DNA of 64,000 nucleotides from Kocuria marina (GTDB lineage: Bacteria; Actinomycetota; Actinomycetes; Actinomycetales; Micrococcaceae): positions 39,086-103,085 of the forward strand of contig NZ_JROM01000003.1 of the NCBI RefSeq assembly GCF_000786655.1. Direction: 5' to 3'. Under the pieces are notes generated by a model. It did not search any database, had not been told where the DNA came from, and was given only the letters and a program-made list of their open reading frames with translations. The position numbers and the translations under genes are program-made. Position 1 is the first letter of the stretch, and each line of letters starts with the position of its first letter. Positions 18,266 to 26,569 of this stretch are shown here, piece after piece.

Positions 18266-19306
18266 TCAGCTCAGGTGTAGGTGCGGGGCCACGAAGGTCC
18301 TGGTGGCGTTGCGCTCGTTCTCCAGGACCCAGCCCATGCGCTTGAGCGGGCGCAGGGAGATCACCGACTCCTGGATCTCGACGTTCGAGACGAGACTCTG
18401 GATGGCCTGCTCGGCCTCGATGATCTCTCCCACGGACGAGAGCCACATGACCACCATCATGTTGGAGCGCCCCGTGATGGAGGAGACCACGCGGGTGCGA
18501 GGGTCCTTCGCGAGCGCCTCGGCCGCGTCCTCGTGCCGAGAAGCATTCAAACGCATGAACCACTGCGCGGTCACGGGGGAGGACGAGAGCCCCTGGACCA
18601 GGTCGCAGCGGATGCTCAGGAGCCCTGAGGCCAGGACCTTTTGCAGGTAGCGCCGGGCCGTGGCCGGATGCAGCCCCGTGCTGCGTGCGATCTCCGCGGC
18701 GCTCGCACGACCGTCGCGCATGAGGGCCTCGATCACGGGACGCTGGTCCTCCCCGAGCGCGGTGGTCGAGGTGGGCAGGGCTGCCTGTTCGGCGGCGGTC
18801 CACGCCTGGGCCGCGGCGCGCTGCTCGTCGGTGAGCCGGTCCAGTCGCCACTTGTCGCCCGCGCGGTGCAGGCGAGACGAGAGCATGAGCTGTACCTTGG
18901 CCACGCCCGGCACCCGCGAGATCTGCTCCTCCACGAAACGGGACAGCGATTCCAGGTCGTGGCTGAGCACGGTCAGCCCGAGGTCCGGGGACGGCGCGAA
19001 CGCCTCCACGGAGATCACCTCGGGCATCGCCGTGAAGGTGTCCACCACGTGAGCCCAGTCCCCCGGATCGCACGAGATCTCGATGAAGCTGAGCTGGTTG
19101 CGGGTGTCCGAGAGGTTGACCTGCGCCGTGATCCACGCGATGCCCGAGCGTTCCAGCTTCTCCCACCGGCTGGCGAGCGTGGTGGCGTGCGCGTCCAGGA
19201 TCTCGGCCGCCTCCCCCCACGTGATGCGCGGCGCCCACTGCAGCAAACTGATCAGTTCCTGATCCTGGAGGGAGAGCTCGCTCTTGATGTGGCCGTTGCT
19301 CGGCAT
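18266..19306 (-). CDS. Lrp/AsnC-family regulator with two tandem modules
   Basis: 346 residues holding two consecutive Lrp/AsnC units. Module 1 has an HTH in LLQWAPRITWGEAAEILDAHATTLASR (about residues 21-47) and a ligand domain; module 2 has an HTH in LMRDGRASAAEIARSTGLHPATARRYL (about 197-223) and a second RAM-like domain. Most Lrp proteins are about 150 residues with one module. It lies between an amidohydrolase and a former transporter gene, opposite the GABA/succinate-semialdehyde cluster, so control of amino-acid catabolism is likely. The ATG at 19306 gives a compact N-terminus. Confidence 0.85.
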   Translation of the reverse strand: MPSNGHIKSELSLQDQELISLLQWAPRITWGEAAEILDAHATTLASRWEKLERSGIAWITAQVNLSDTRNQLSFIEISCDPGDWAHVVDTFTAMPEVISVEAFAPSPDLGLTVLSHDLESLSRFVEEQISRVPGVAKVQLMLSSRLHRAGDKWRLDRLTDEQRAAAQAWTAAEQAALPTSTTALGEDQRPVIEALMRDGRASAAEIARSTGLHPATARRYLQKVLASGLLSIRCDLVQGLSSSPVTAQWFMRLNASRHEDAAEALAKDPRTRVVSSITGRSNMMVVMWLSSVGEIIEAEQAIQSLVSNVEIQESVISLRPLKRMGWVLENERNATRTFVAPHLHLS

Positions 19307-19645
19307 GGGTCCTCTGTTTCCTGGGCTCGTGGCGCGGGTGGTGCCGGGGGTGAGGGCGGTCTCGGTGGCGCCATTCCGTCATCTGGCGTAGCTGCACGCA
19401 ACCCCTGGGACGGGCGTGTTCTCGACCCCGGCTCCCGACATCCCATGACGAGTGAGAGGGCCGCTCGGCACCCAGCCGCAACCATAAAGTGCGGGTCTCG
19501 CCATGAAACGAGATCGAGCCCGCCGACCGAAAGCGGTAACACATTATGTCAGACATTCGGTGAGTTGCACCGCATGGGCCGAGTGGCCAGTACACCGAAC
19601 GGAAATTGCCGAGGGTGACGGTTCGAAGGAACTGACCCGACCCGC
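19307..19645. other. Intergenic stretch upstream of the Lrp regulator
   Basis: About 340 bp with no supported gene. It is less GC-rich than its surroundings around 19480-19620 and must hold the Lrp promoter on the minus strand. On the plus strand it leads into the transporter remnant at 19647; an intact start for that transporter is not present. Confidence 0.6.
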
Positions 19646-19646
19646 C

Positions 19647-19798
19647 TTTCGGCGGCACCACCCCGTACCTGCAGAACTGGATCAGCACGCAGTACTCGGT
19701 GGGCATGTTCTCGCTGTACGTGTGCCTGCTGCTGGTGGTCTCCACCGTGGTCGCGTTCTTCCTGCCCGAGACCAAGGTTAAGGACCTACGCCACTAGG
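19647..19798 (+). pseudogene. C-terminal remnant of an MFS transporter (metabolite:H+ symporter type)
   Basis: A frame with no start reads FGGTTPYLQNWISTQYS followed by a hydrophobic helix (VGMFSLYVCLLLVVSTVVAFFLP) and the typical C-terminal ETKVKDL motif, then stop. This is how members of the metabolite:H+ symporter subfamily of MFS end (last helix, then PETKGKDL). About 380 N-terminal residues are missing. The terminator at 19817 still follows the stop, so the 3' end is in its original setting. Confidence 0.7.
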
Positions 19799-19816
19799 TT
19801 CCGCCTTTTCCCGGTA

Positions 19817-19857
19817 CGACGTCGCCCCCGCACCTTCTCGGTGCGGGGGCGACGTCG
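19817..19857. terminator. Bidirectional intrinsic terminator with cgacgtcg stem
   Basis: Perfect 18-bp arms (cgacgtcgcccccgcacc and its complement) with a ttctc loop, between the MFS remnant and the convergent aldehyde dehydrogenase. Confidence 0.9.
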
Positions 19858-19902
19858 TCGTACGGGGCCGGGCCCCGGACGTGGGACCCGGCCGCGCGGG
19901 AA

Positions 19903-21279
19903 TTACTTCTTGGGGGTGTGCAGCAGCTTCTTGTTGGCGAACTCCTCGATGCCGAACGGGCCGAGCTCACGGCCCACACCGGAGCGCTTGACGCCACCGA
20001 AGGGCAGGTCCGGAGCGGTGCCGGTGACCTCGTTGACGAACACCATGCCGGAGTCCACGCGCTTGGCGACCTCCAGGGCCTCGGCCTCGTCGGCCCCGAA
20101 CACGGAACCGCCCAGACCGAACGGGGAGGAGTTGGCCAGCTCGATGGCCTCGTCCACGTCCTTGACCTTGTAGACCACGGCCACGGGGCCGAAGATCTCC
20201 TCGGCGTAGGCGCGCATCTCGGGGGTCACGTCCGCAAGCAGCGTGGCCTCCATCCAGGCACCGGGCTTGTCCAGCTTCTTACCGCCGGCCAGGACCGTGG
20301 CGCCCTTGTCCACGGCGTCCTGGACCTGCTCCATGATCTCGTCACGCGCGGACACGGTGCACAGCGGGCCCAGGAAGGTCTTCTCGTCCGTGGGGTCGCT
20401 CGGGGTGATCCCCTGCACGGCCTGCGCGAAGTTCTCCACGAAGGTCTCGTACGCGTCCTCGAGCACGATGAACCGCTTGGCGTTGGTGCACGCCTGGCCG
20501 TTGTTGAGCATGCGCCCACCCACGGCCTGCTTGACGGTGCGCTCCACGTTCTTGTCGTCGAGCACGATGAAGGGGTCCGAACCGCCCAGCTCCAGCACGA
20601 CCTTCTTGAGGTTCTTGCCGGCGGTCGCGGCCACGGAGGCACCCGCACGCTCGGAGCCCGTGAGGGACACACCCTGGACGGCGGGGTCCGGGATGATGAT
20701 GTCCGCGATCTGGTCGTTGGACGCGAACACGTTGATGTAGACGTCCTTGGGGAAGCCCGCCTCGTGGAACAGCTCTTCCTGTACCAGCGCTGACTGCGGG
20801 ACGTTACCGGCGTGCTTGAGCAGGATGGTGTTGCCCAGCATCACGTTGGGGGCCGCGAAACGGGCCACCTGGTAGTACGGGAAGTTCCACGGCATGATGC
20901 CCAGCAGCACACCCGTGGAGTCCAGGACCACGCGGGCCTCTCCCCCTGTGGAGGGGGTCAGGCTGCGGCCCTTCATGAACTCCTCCGCGTTGTCCGCGTA
21001 GTAGTCGTAGATCGCGGCGACGATCTGGACCTCGCCCGCGGCCTGCGCGGCCGGCTTGCCCATCTCCTCCGTGAGGATCGCGGCGAGCTCGTCCTGACGC
21101 TCGCGGTACAGCTCCGCCATCTTGTGCATCAGCTGAGCGCGCTCGGCCACCGGGACATTGCGCCAGGAGGAGTACTCCTTGGCGGAACGCTGGACGGCGT
21201 CCTTGATCTCCTGATCCGTGGCGGTGTCGAACTTCTTGAGGGTCTCACCCGTTGCAGGGTTGATTGTTGCGTAAGCCAT
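19903..21279 (-). CDS. Aldehyde dehydrogenase, succinate-semialdehyde type (Sad/GabD1-like)
   Basis: Oxidises an aldehyde, probably succinate semialdehyde, with NAD(P)+. 458 residues, the length of E. coli Sad and mycobacterial GabD1. The catalytic cysteine is in NNGQACTNAKRF (about residue 264) and the general-base glutamate in LELGGSDPF (about 230). The C-terminal FGGVKRSGVGRELGPFG is also typical. It is divergent from the APC permease and close to gabD and gabT, which suggests GABA or putrescine breakdown. It is a second SSADH-like enzyme beside GabD at 23384. Confidence 0.9.
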   Translation of the reverse strand: MAYATINPATGETLKKFDTATDQEIKDAVQRSAKEYSSWRNVPVAERAQLMHKMAELYRERQDELAAILTEEMGKPAAQAAGEVQIVAAIYDYYADNAEEFMKGRSLTPSTGGEARVVLDSTGVLLGIMPWNFPYYQVARFAAPNVMLGNTILLKHAGNVPQSALVQEELFHEAGFPKDVYINVFASNDQIADIIIPDPAVQGVSLTGSERAGASVAATAGKNLKKVVLELGGSDPFIVLDDKNVERTVKQAVGGRMLNNGQACTNAKRFIVLEDAYETFVENFAQAVQGITPSDPTDEKTFLGPLCTVSARDEIMEQVQDAVDKGATVLAGGKKLDKPGAWMEATLLADVTPEMRAYAEEIFGPVAVVYKVKDVDEAIELANSSPFGLGGSVFGADEAEALEVAKRVDSGMVFVNEVTGTAPDLPFGGVKRSGVGRELGPFGIEEFANKKLLHTPKK

Positions 21280-21831
21280 GCTGTCAGCGTATGCCCCGCC
21301 ACACTCTCACGACATAACGTTCACCGAGGGCGAGAGTTCATGACACACGGCCCCGCCCCGAGCCGTCGATCCCGTCACCGCGGGGACCCGTCGCCCCGCG
21401 AATTCCCGCCGCCGACGCCGCCGTTCCTTCGCCCAAGGGGCCTTCTGCCACACCGACGACGACGCCGCTTCCGCTGCCGAGGGGACCCAGCGCCGTCGTC
21501 CCCTGCCCGCTACCGACGACGCCGCCCGGCGCGGCGCCGTCGTCCCCATCCAGTGCCACCGCGACGGCACGGGTGAGCACTTCGGGGCACGCCGAAGCCA
21601 CGCTGCGGATCCCGGGCACGCCGAAGCCACGGTGCGGGCCGACACGTGGCCTCCGGGTGACCGGAAAATGCCGGGTGGCCTGGGCGTGCCCGGAAATCGC
21701 TGCCCGCCGTGTCCCTGCCGCCACACGCCGCAGACGACGACACGAACTCGCACGCGGGCCCCGGGGGCGCCGTCCGCGCGGACAATGGAGCGCAACGACC
21801 TCGACCTCCACGACATCCCAGGACGGCACGC
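21280..21831. other. Long structured intergenic region between divergent genes
   Basis: 552 bp without a supported gene. It holds two successive elements flanked by gacgacgccgc and cgccgtcgtcccc (about 21453-21503 and 21512-21547), then two 24-base direct repeats 29 bases apart (next entry). Both the aldehyde dehydrogenase and permease promoters must lie here. Confidence 0.6.
21585..21637. repeat. Tandem 29-bp-spaced direct repeat
   Basis: The 24-base unit gggcacgccgaagccacgctgcgg at 21585-21608 recurs at 21614-21637 with a single change (c to g). It lies about 195 bp before the permease start, a possible double regulator site. Confidence 0.75.
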
Positions 21832-23280
21832 ATGACACACGAACGCCATCTCCCGGAGCACGGCGCAGGGTTCAAGAAGGTCCTGGGGCGGCTGGACGCC
21901 ATCGCCCTGGGTGTGGGGGCCATGATCGGCTTCGGCTGGGTGGTCCTCACGGGAGGCTGGCTGAACGACGCCGGGACCATGGGCGCGGTGCTCGCCATGG
22001 TGGCCGGCGGGGCGATCATGGCCGTGGTGGGCCTGGTGTACGGCGAACTCGTGGCCGCGATGCCCGCCGCGGGCGGTGAGCACAACTACCTGCTGCGGGG
22101 CATGGGTGCCAGGTGGGCGTTCATCGGCTCGTGGGCGATCACGGTCGGGTACATCACGATCGTGGCGTTCGAGGCCGTGGCCGTACCTCGCACGGTGGAG
22201 TACATCTTCCCGAAACTCAGCCACGTCCCGCTGTGGACGATCGCCGGATTCGAGGTGAACCTCACGTGGGCGCTCGTGGGTGCGCTCAGCGCCGTGGTGA
22301 TCACGTGGATCAACCTGCGCGGTGTGAAGCAGGCGTCCACGGTGCAGGTCTTCGTAATCATCTTCCTGGCGATCGTGGGACTCATGATGGTCTTCGGCGC
22401 GTTCACGCGCGGCTCGGAACAGAACATGGAGCCCTTCTTCCACAATGGTGTCTCCGGGTTCTCCCTGGTGCTCGTGGTGGTCCCGTTCCTGTTCGTGGGC
22501 TTCGACGTGATCCCGCAGGTCTCCGAGGAGATGCACCTGCCGCCCAAGAAACTGGGCGGCACGATCGTCACCTCCGTGCTGATAGCGACCGCGTGGTACG
22601 TGATGGTCATCCTCACCACGTCCTCGGCGATGTCCGCCCATGACCTCGCGAACGCGGACATCGCCGTGGCGGACGCGTTCGGCAACCTCTTCACCTCGGG
22701 CGCCATGGCCAACGTGCTGCTTGCCGGTGGCCTGGCCGGGATCCTCACGTCCTGGAACTCCCTGCTCATGGGTGCCTCACGTCTGCTCTGGGCCCTGGGC
22801 AACTCCCGGATGCTGCCCCGCTGGTTCGCCAAGCTGCACCCCAAGTACGGGACCCCCTCCAATGCCCTGCTGTTCGTGGGGGCGCTGTCCTTCATCGCCC
22901 CGTTCTTCGGCACCGAGATGCTCAGCTGGCTCGTGGACTCCGGCTCGCCCTCGATCGTGGTGGCGTACCTGCTGGTGTCGATCGTGTTCGTGATCCTGCG
23001 ACGCCGCGAACCGGAGATGGAGCGGCCCTACCGGATCGGCGGGAAGCACCACGGCGGTGTGGTGATCGGTGTGCTGTCCGTGGTGCTCTGCCTGGGACTC
23101 GCTGTGCTGTACCTGCCCGGGATGCCCGCGGGGTTGGGCACCGCCCCCTACGTGATCTTCGCGCTGTGGTGGGTCCTGGGGCTGATCTTCATGCTGCGCA
23201 TCCCGCGCGGGATCGCCCCCGGCGCGGACGCCGAGGAGCGGCTCGTGGCCGCGAGCGAGTCACGAACCCGCAGCCGCTGA
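21832..23280 (+). CDS. APC-family amino-acid permease
   Basis: 482-residue membrane transporter with about 12 helices. The first helix region LDAIALGVGAMIGFGWVVLTG carries the GxG substrate-backbone motif of the APC fold, and PAAGGEHNYLLRGMG is the conserved segment before helix 3. ATG at 21832. Followed after about 100 bp by gabD and then gabT on the same strand, so uptake of GABA or a related amine or amino acid is likely. The N-terminal two thirds of a second APC permease are missing nearby (14748), so this may be the surviving uptake route. Confidence 0.88.
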   Translation: MTHERHLPEHGAGFKKVLGRLDAIALGVGAMIGFGWVVLTGGWLNDAGTMGAVLAMVAGGAIMAVVGLVYGELVAAMPAAGGEHNYLLRGMGARWAFIGSWAITVGYITIVAFEAVAVPRTVEYIFPKLSHVPLWTIAGFEVNLTWALVGALSAVVITWINLRGVKQASTVQVFVIIFLAIVGLMMVFGAFTRGSEQNMEPFFHNGVSGFSLVLVVVPFLFVGFDVIPQVSEEMHLPPKKLGGTIVTSVLIATAWYVMVILTTSSAMSAHDLANADIAVADAFGNLFTSGAMANVLLAGGLAGILTSWNSLLMGASRLLWALGNSRMLPRWFAKLHPKYGTPSNALLFVGALSFIAPFFGTEMLSWLVDSGSPSIVVAYLLVSIVFVILRRREPEMERPYRIGGKHHGGVVIGVLSVVLCLGLAVLYLPGMPAGLGTAPYVIFALWWVLGLIFMLRIPRGIAPGADAEERLVAASESRTRSR

Positions 23281-23383
23281 TCGCACCGTTGCGGCCGGGC
23301 ATACCATGGAGGAAGGGAGCTATGTCCCACGAGTTCGAGACTGCGCCGGACCACACCGAGTGGAGTTCCCAGAAAGGAACCAG

Positions 23384-24859
23384 ATGAGCATCAAAGACCG
23401 GGTTTCAGAAGTCCTTGAGGCCACACCCAAGGGCCTCCTGATCAACGGCGAGTGGCGCGACGCCTCCGACGGCGGGACGTTCGACGTCGAAAATCCCGCG
23501 ACCGGCGAGGTACTGGCCACGCTGGCCTCCGCGACCGAGGAGGACTCGCGTGCGGCCATGGACGCCGCCGCGAACGCCCAGGAGTCCTGGGCCCGCACGA
23601 GCGCTCGCGAGCGTTCCGAGATCCTACGCAGGACGTTCGACCTCGTCCAGGAGCACAAGGACGATCTCGCACTGCTGATGACTCTGGAGATGGGCAAGCC
23701 GTTCAAGGAGTCCCAGGGCGAGGTCGTCTACGGCGGCGAGTTCCTGCGCTGGTTCTCCGAGGAAGCCGTGCGTCACTACGGGCGCTACGTGGACACCCCC
23801 GAGGGCAACCTCAAGATGATCGTGACCCACAAGCCCGTGGGCCCGTGCCTGCTGATCACCCCGTGGAACTTCCCGCTGGCCATGGCCACCCGCAAGGTGG
23901 CCCCCGCGGTGGCCGCCGGGTGCACCATGATCCTCAAGCCCGCGCGCCTGACCCCGCTGACCTCACAGTTCTTCGCGAAGCTCATGATCGAGGCCGGCAT
24001 CCCCGCGGGTGTGCTCAACGTGGTGTCCTCCGCGTCCGCGTCCAACGTCTCCGGGCCCATCATGGAGGATCCCCGGCTGCGCAAGATCTCCTTCACGGGC
24101 TCCACCCCGGTGGGCAAGCAGCTCATGAAGACCGCTGCGGACCGCGTGCTGCGTACCTCCATGGAACTGGGCGGCAACGGCCCGTTCATCGTGTTTGAGG
24201 ACGCGGACCTGGACAAGGCCGTGGATGGCGCTATGGCCGCCAAGATGCGCAACATGGGTGAGGCGTGCACCGCAGCCAACCGCTTCCTGGTGCACGAGTC
24301 CGTCGCGGACGAGTTCTCCAAGAAGTTCGCGGAGAAGCTCGACGCCCTCAAGCCCGGCAACGGTCTCGAGGAGGACACCACCGTGGGTCCCCTGGTCGAG
24401 AAGAAGGCGCGTGACAGCGTCGCCGAATTCGTCCAGGACGCGCTCGACAACGGCGCCGAGGCCGTCGTGGGCGGCAAGGCCGTGGACGGACCGGGGTACT
24501 TCTTCGAGCCCACCCTGCTGACCGGCGTGACCGAGCAGTGCCGCGTGTTCAAGGAGGAGATCTTCGGCCCCGTGGCCCCCGTGATCACGTTCAAGGACGA
24601 GGACGACGCCGTCCGCCTGGCCAACGCCACCGAGTACGGCCTGGCGTCCTACGTGTTCACCGAGGACATCTCGCGTGCCCTGCGCATCGGCGACCGCATC
24701 GAGTACGGCCTACTGGGCATGAACGTGGGAGTGATCTCCAACGCCGCGGCGCCGTTCGGCGGCGTCAAGGAATCGGGCCTGGGCCGCGAGGGCGGCGCCG
24801 AGGGCATCGAGGAGTACACCACCGTGCAGTACATGGGCATGCCCTCGCCCTGGGCCTGA
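23384..24859 (+). CDS. gabD: Succinate-semialdehyde dehydrogenase
   Basis: NAD(P)+-dependent oxidation of succinate semialdehyde to succinate, the last step of GABA breakdown. 491 residues, close to E. coli GabD. The glutamate base is in MELGGNGPFIVF (about residue 261), the catalytic cysteine in NMGEACTAANRF (about 295). The end motif FGGVKESGLGREGG is canonical. The ATG at 23384 has an agaaagg box. It lies between the APC permease and gabT in one direction. Confidence 0.92.
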   Translation: MSIKDRVSEVLEATPKGLLINGEWRDASDGGTFDVENPATGEVLATLASATEEDSRAAMDAAANAQESWARTSARERSEILRRTFDLVQEHKDDLALLMTLEMGKPFKESQGEVVYGGEFLRWFSEEAVRHYGRYVDTPEGNLKMIVTHKPVGPCLLITPWNFPLAMATRKVAPAVAAGCTMILKPARLTPLTSQFFAKLMIEAGIPAGVLNVVSSASASNVSGPIMEDPRLRKISFTGSTPVGKQLMKTAADRVLRTSMELGGNGPFIVFEDADLDKAVDGAMAAKMRNMGEACTAANRFLVHESVADEFSKKFAEKLDALKPGNGLEEDTTVGPLVEKKARDSVAEFVQDALDNGAEAVVGGKAVDGPGYFFEPTLLTGVTEQCRVFKEEIFGPVAPVITFKDEDDAVRLANATEYGLASYVFTEDISRALRIGDRIEYGLLGMNVGVISNAAAPFGGVKESGLGREGGAEGIEEYTTVQYMGMPSPWA

Positions 24860-24945
24860 GCACGCCCGCGCCCGCCTGACGGGAGGAGGGCCCCACGAGG
24901 GTCCGAACTCCCGGCACCGGCCGCACATGGACCCGCCTCGGCTGG

Positions 24946-24965
24946 AGCCCCGGATCACCGGGGCT
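24946..24965 (+). terminator. Hairpin between gabD and gabT
   Basis: Perfect 8-bp arms agccccgg and ccggggct with an atca loop, followed by ttt. It would separate or attenuate gabT from gabD; gabT therefore may have its own promoter in the AT-richer stretch at 24980-25020. Confidence 0.6.
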
Positions 24966-25032
24966 TTCCGGGGCGGATCCGATTATCGAGTTTTCGCGTC
25001 CCCGTGCCGCTGTAGTGAAAGGGCAACCGAAC

Positions 25033-26376
25033 ATGGCTGACATCGAATACCGGCTTGAGCAGAAGCGCGATCTGAAGACCGCCCTCCCGGGCCCCAAGTC
25101 GCAGGAACTCGCGGCGCGGCGGGAGAAGGCGGTCGCGGCCGGCGTCGCCTCCTCCGTGCCCGTCTACGCGGACGAGCTCGACGGCGGCATCATCAAGGAC
25201 GCGGACGGCAACCAGCTCATCGACCTGGGCTCCGGCATCGCCGTGACCTCCGTGGGCGCCACCGCGCCCAAGGTTGTGGAGAAGGTGCGCGAGGCCGTGG
25301 GTAAGTTCACCCATACGTGCTTCATGGTGACCCCCTACGAGGGGTACGTGGAGGTCGCCGAGAAGATCGCGTCCCTGACCCCTGGGGCCTTCGACAAGCG
25401 CGCCGCGCTGTTCAACTCCGGTTCGGAGGCCGTGGAGAACGCCGTGAAGATCGCGCGCGTGCACACCAAGCGCAACGCGATCGTGGTCTTCGACCACGCC
25501 TACCACGGCCGCACCAACCTGACCTTGGCCATGACCTCCAAGGTCATGCCGTACAAGCAGGGATTCGGGCCGTTTGCCAACGAGGTGTACCGCGTTCCCA
25601 TGTCCTACCCCTTCCGCGATCCGGAGGGCATGACGGGTGAGGAAGCCGCCAAGCGCGCCCTGACCCTCGTGGAGAAGCAGGTGGGTGCGGAGAACGTGGC
25701 CGCGATCGTGATCGAGCCCATCCAGGGTGAGGGCGGGTTCATCGTCCCGGCCCCGGGCTTCCTGCCCGCCCTGTCGCAGTGGTGCAAGGACAACGGCGCG
25801 GTATTCGTCGCGGACGAGGTCCAGGCCGGCGTGGCCCGCACGGGCAAGTGGTTCTCCTCCGAGTACGAGGGTGTGGAGCCGGACCTCGTGACCTTCGCCA
25901 AGGGCATCGCCGGCGGTATGCCGCTGTCCGGCGTCGTGGGCCGCGCGGAGCTCGTGAACGTGGTGCACGGTGGTGGCCTGGGTGGCACCTACGGCGGTAA
26001 CCCCGTCGCGTGCGCCGCCGCTCTCGGCGCGATCGAGACCATTGAGGACTGGAACCTCGCGGACCGCGCCCTCGAGATCGAGAAGATCATCAACGAGGAG
26101 CTCGGCTCCCTGGCCGAGTCCTCCCCCATCGTGGGCGAGCTGCGCGGTCGCGGCGCCATGATGGCGCTCGAATTCGTGAAGCCCGGCTCCAAGGAACCCA
26201 ACGCGGACGCCGCCAAGCAGATCGCGGCCGCGTGCCTCGAGCAGGGCGTCGTCATCCTCACGTGTGGCACCTTCGGCAACAACGTGCGTCTGCTGCCGCC
26301 GCTCGTGATCGACTTCGACCTGCTGCGCGAGGGCCTGCGGATCTTCGCCAAGGCCATCGAGGAGGCCGGCGCCTGA
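25033..26376 (+). CDS. gabT: 4-aminobutyrate aminotransferase
   Basis: PLP enzyme moving the amino group of GABA to 2-oxoglutarate, giving succinate semialdehyde for GabD. 447 residues of class III aminotransferase. Features are NSGSEAVENAVKIAR (phosphate-binding), FDHAYHGRTNLT, the aspartate in VFVADEVQAGVARTGKWF, and the PLP lysine in VTFAKGIAGGMPLSG (about residue 290). The ATG at 25033 follows a gaaaggg box. Context with gabD and a permease makes GABA the likely substrate; related omega-amines are possible. Confidence 0.93.
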   Translation: MADIEYRLEQKRDLKTALPGPKSQELAARREKAVAAGVASSVPVYADELDGGIIKDADGNQLIDLGSGIAVTSVGATAPKVVEKVREAVGKFTHTCFMVTPYEGYVEVAEKIASLTPGAFDKRAALFNSGSEAVENAVKIARVHTKRNAIVVFDHAYHGRTNLTLAMTSKVMPYKQGFGPFANEVYRVPMSYPFRDPEGMTGEEAAKRALTLVEKQVGAENVAAIVIEPIQGEGGFIVPAPGFLPALSQWCKDNGAVFVADEVQAGVARTGKWFSSEYEGVEPDLVTFAKGIAGGMPLSGVVGRAELVNVVHGGGLGGTYGGNPVACAAALGAIETIEDWNLADRALEIEKIINEELGSLAESSPIVGELRGRGAMMALEFVKPGSKEPNADAAKQIAAACLEQGVVILTCGTFGNNVRLLPPLVIDFDLLREGLRIFAKAIEEAGA

Positions 26377-26410
26377 TCCGCGCTTCCTGAGCTCTACCGA
26401 GTACGACGGC

Positions 26411-26440
26411 GGGCGGTCACCGGGGTTCCGGTGGCCGCCC
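26411..26440. terminator. Hairpin after gabT
   Basis: 13-bp arms gggcggtcaccgg and ccggtggccgccc (one mismatch) with a 4-base loop, 34 bases after the gabT stop and before the convergent lipoprotein gene. Confidence 0.8.
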
Positions 26441-26569
26441 GTTCGCGTGTCCGGCGCGCACGGTTGGGGTATCCGTCAAACGCACGACATCGACTGAGCC
26501 GCAGTCAGCCCGAAGGCGGGCTCTACCCCCCACAGTTCCCCAGGGGGCGTCCGGTCCGGAGCCCGGAGG

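Noticed and set aside
23322..23387. Short ORF (MSHEFETAPDHTEWSSQKGTR) before gabD
   Set aside because: Has an aagggag-like site, but only about 21 residues and overlaps the gabD start; no similarity seen.
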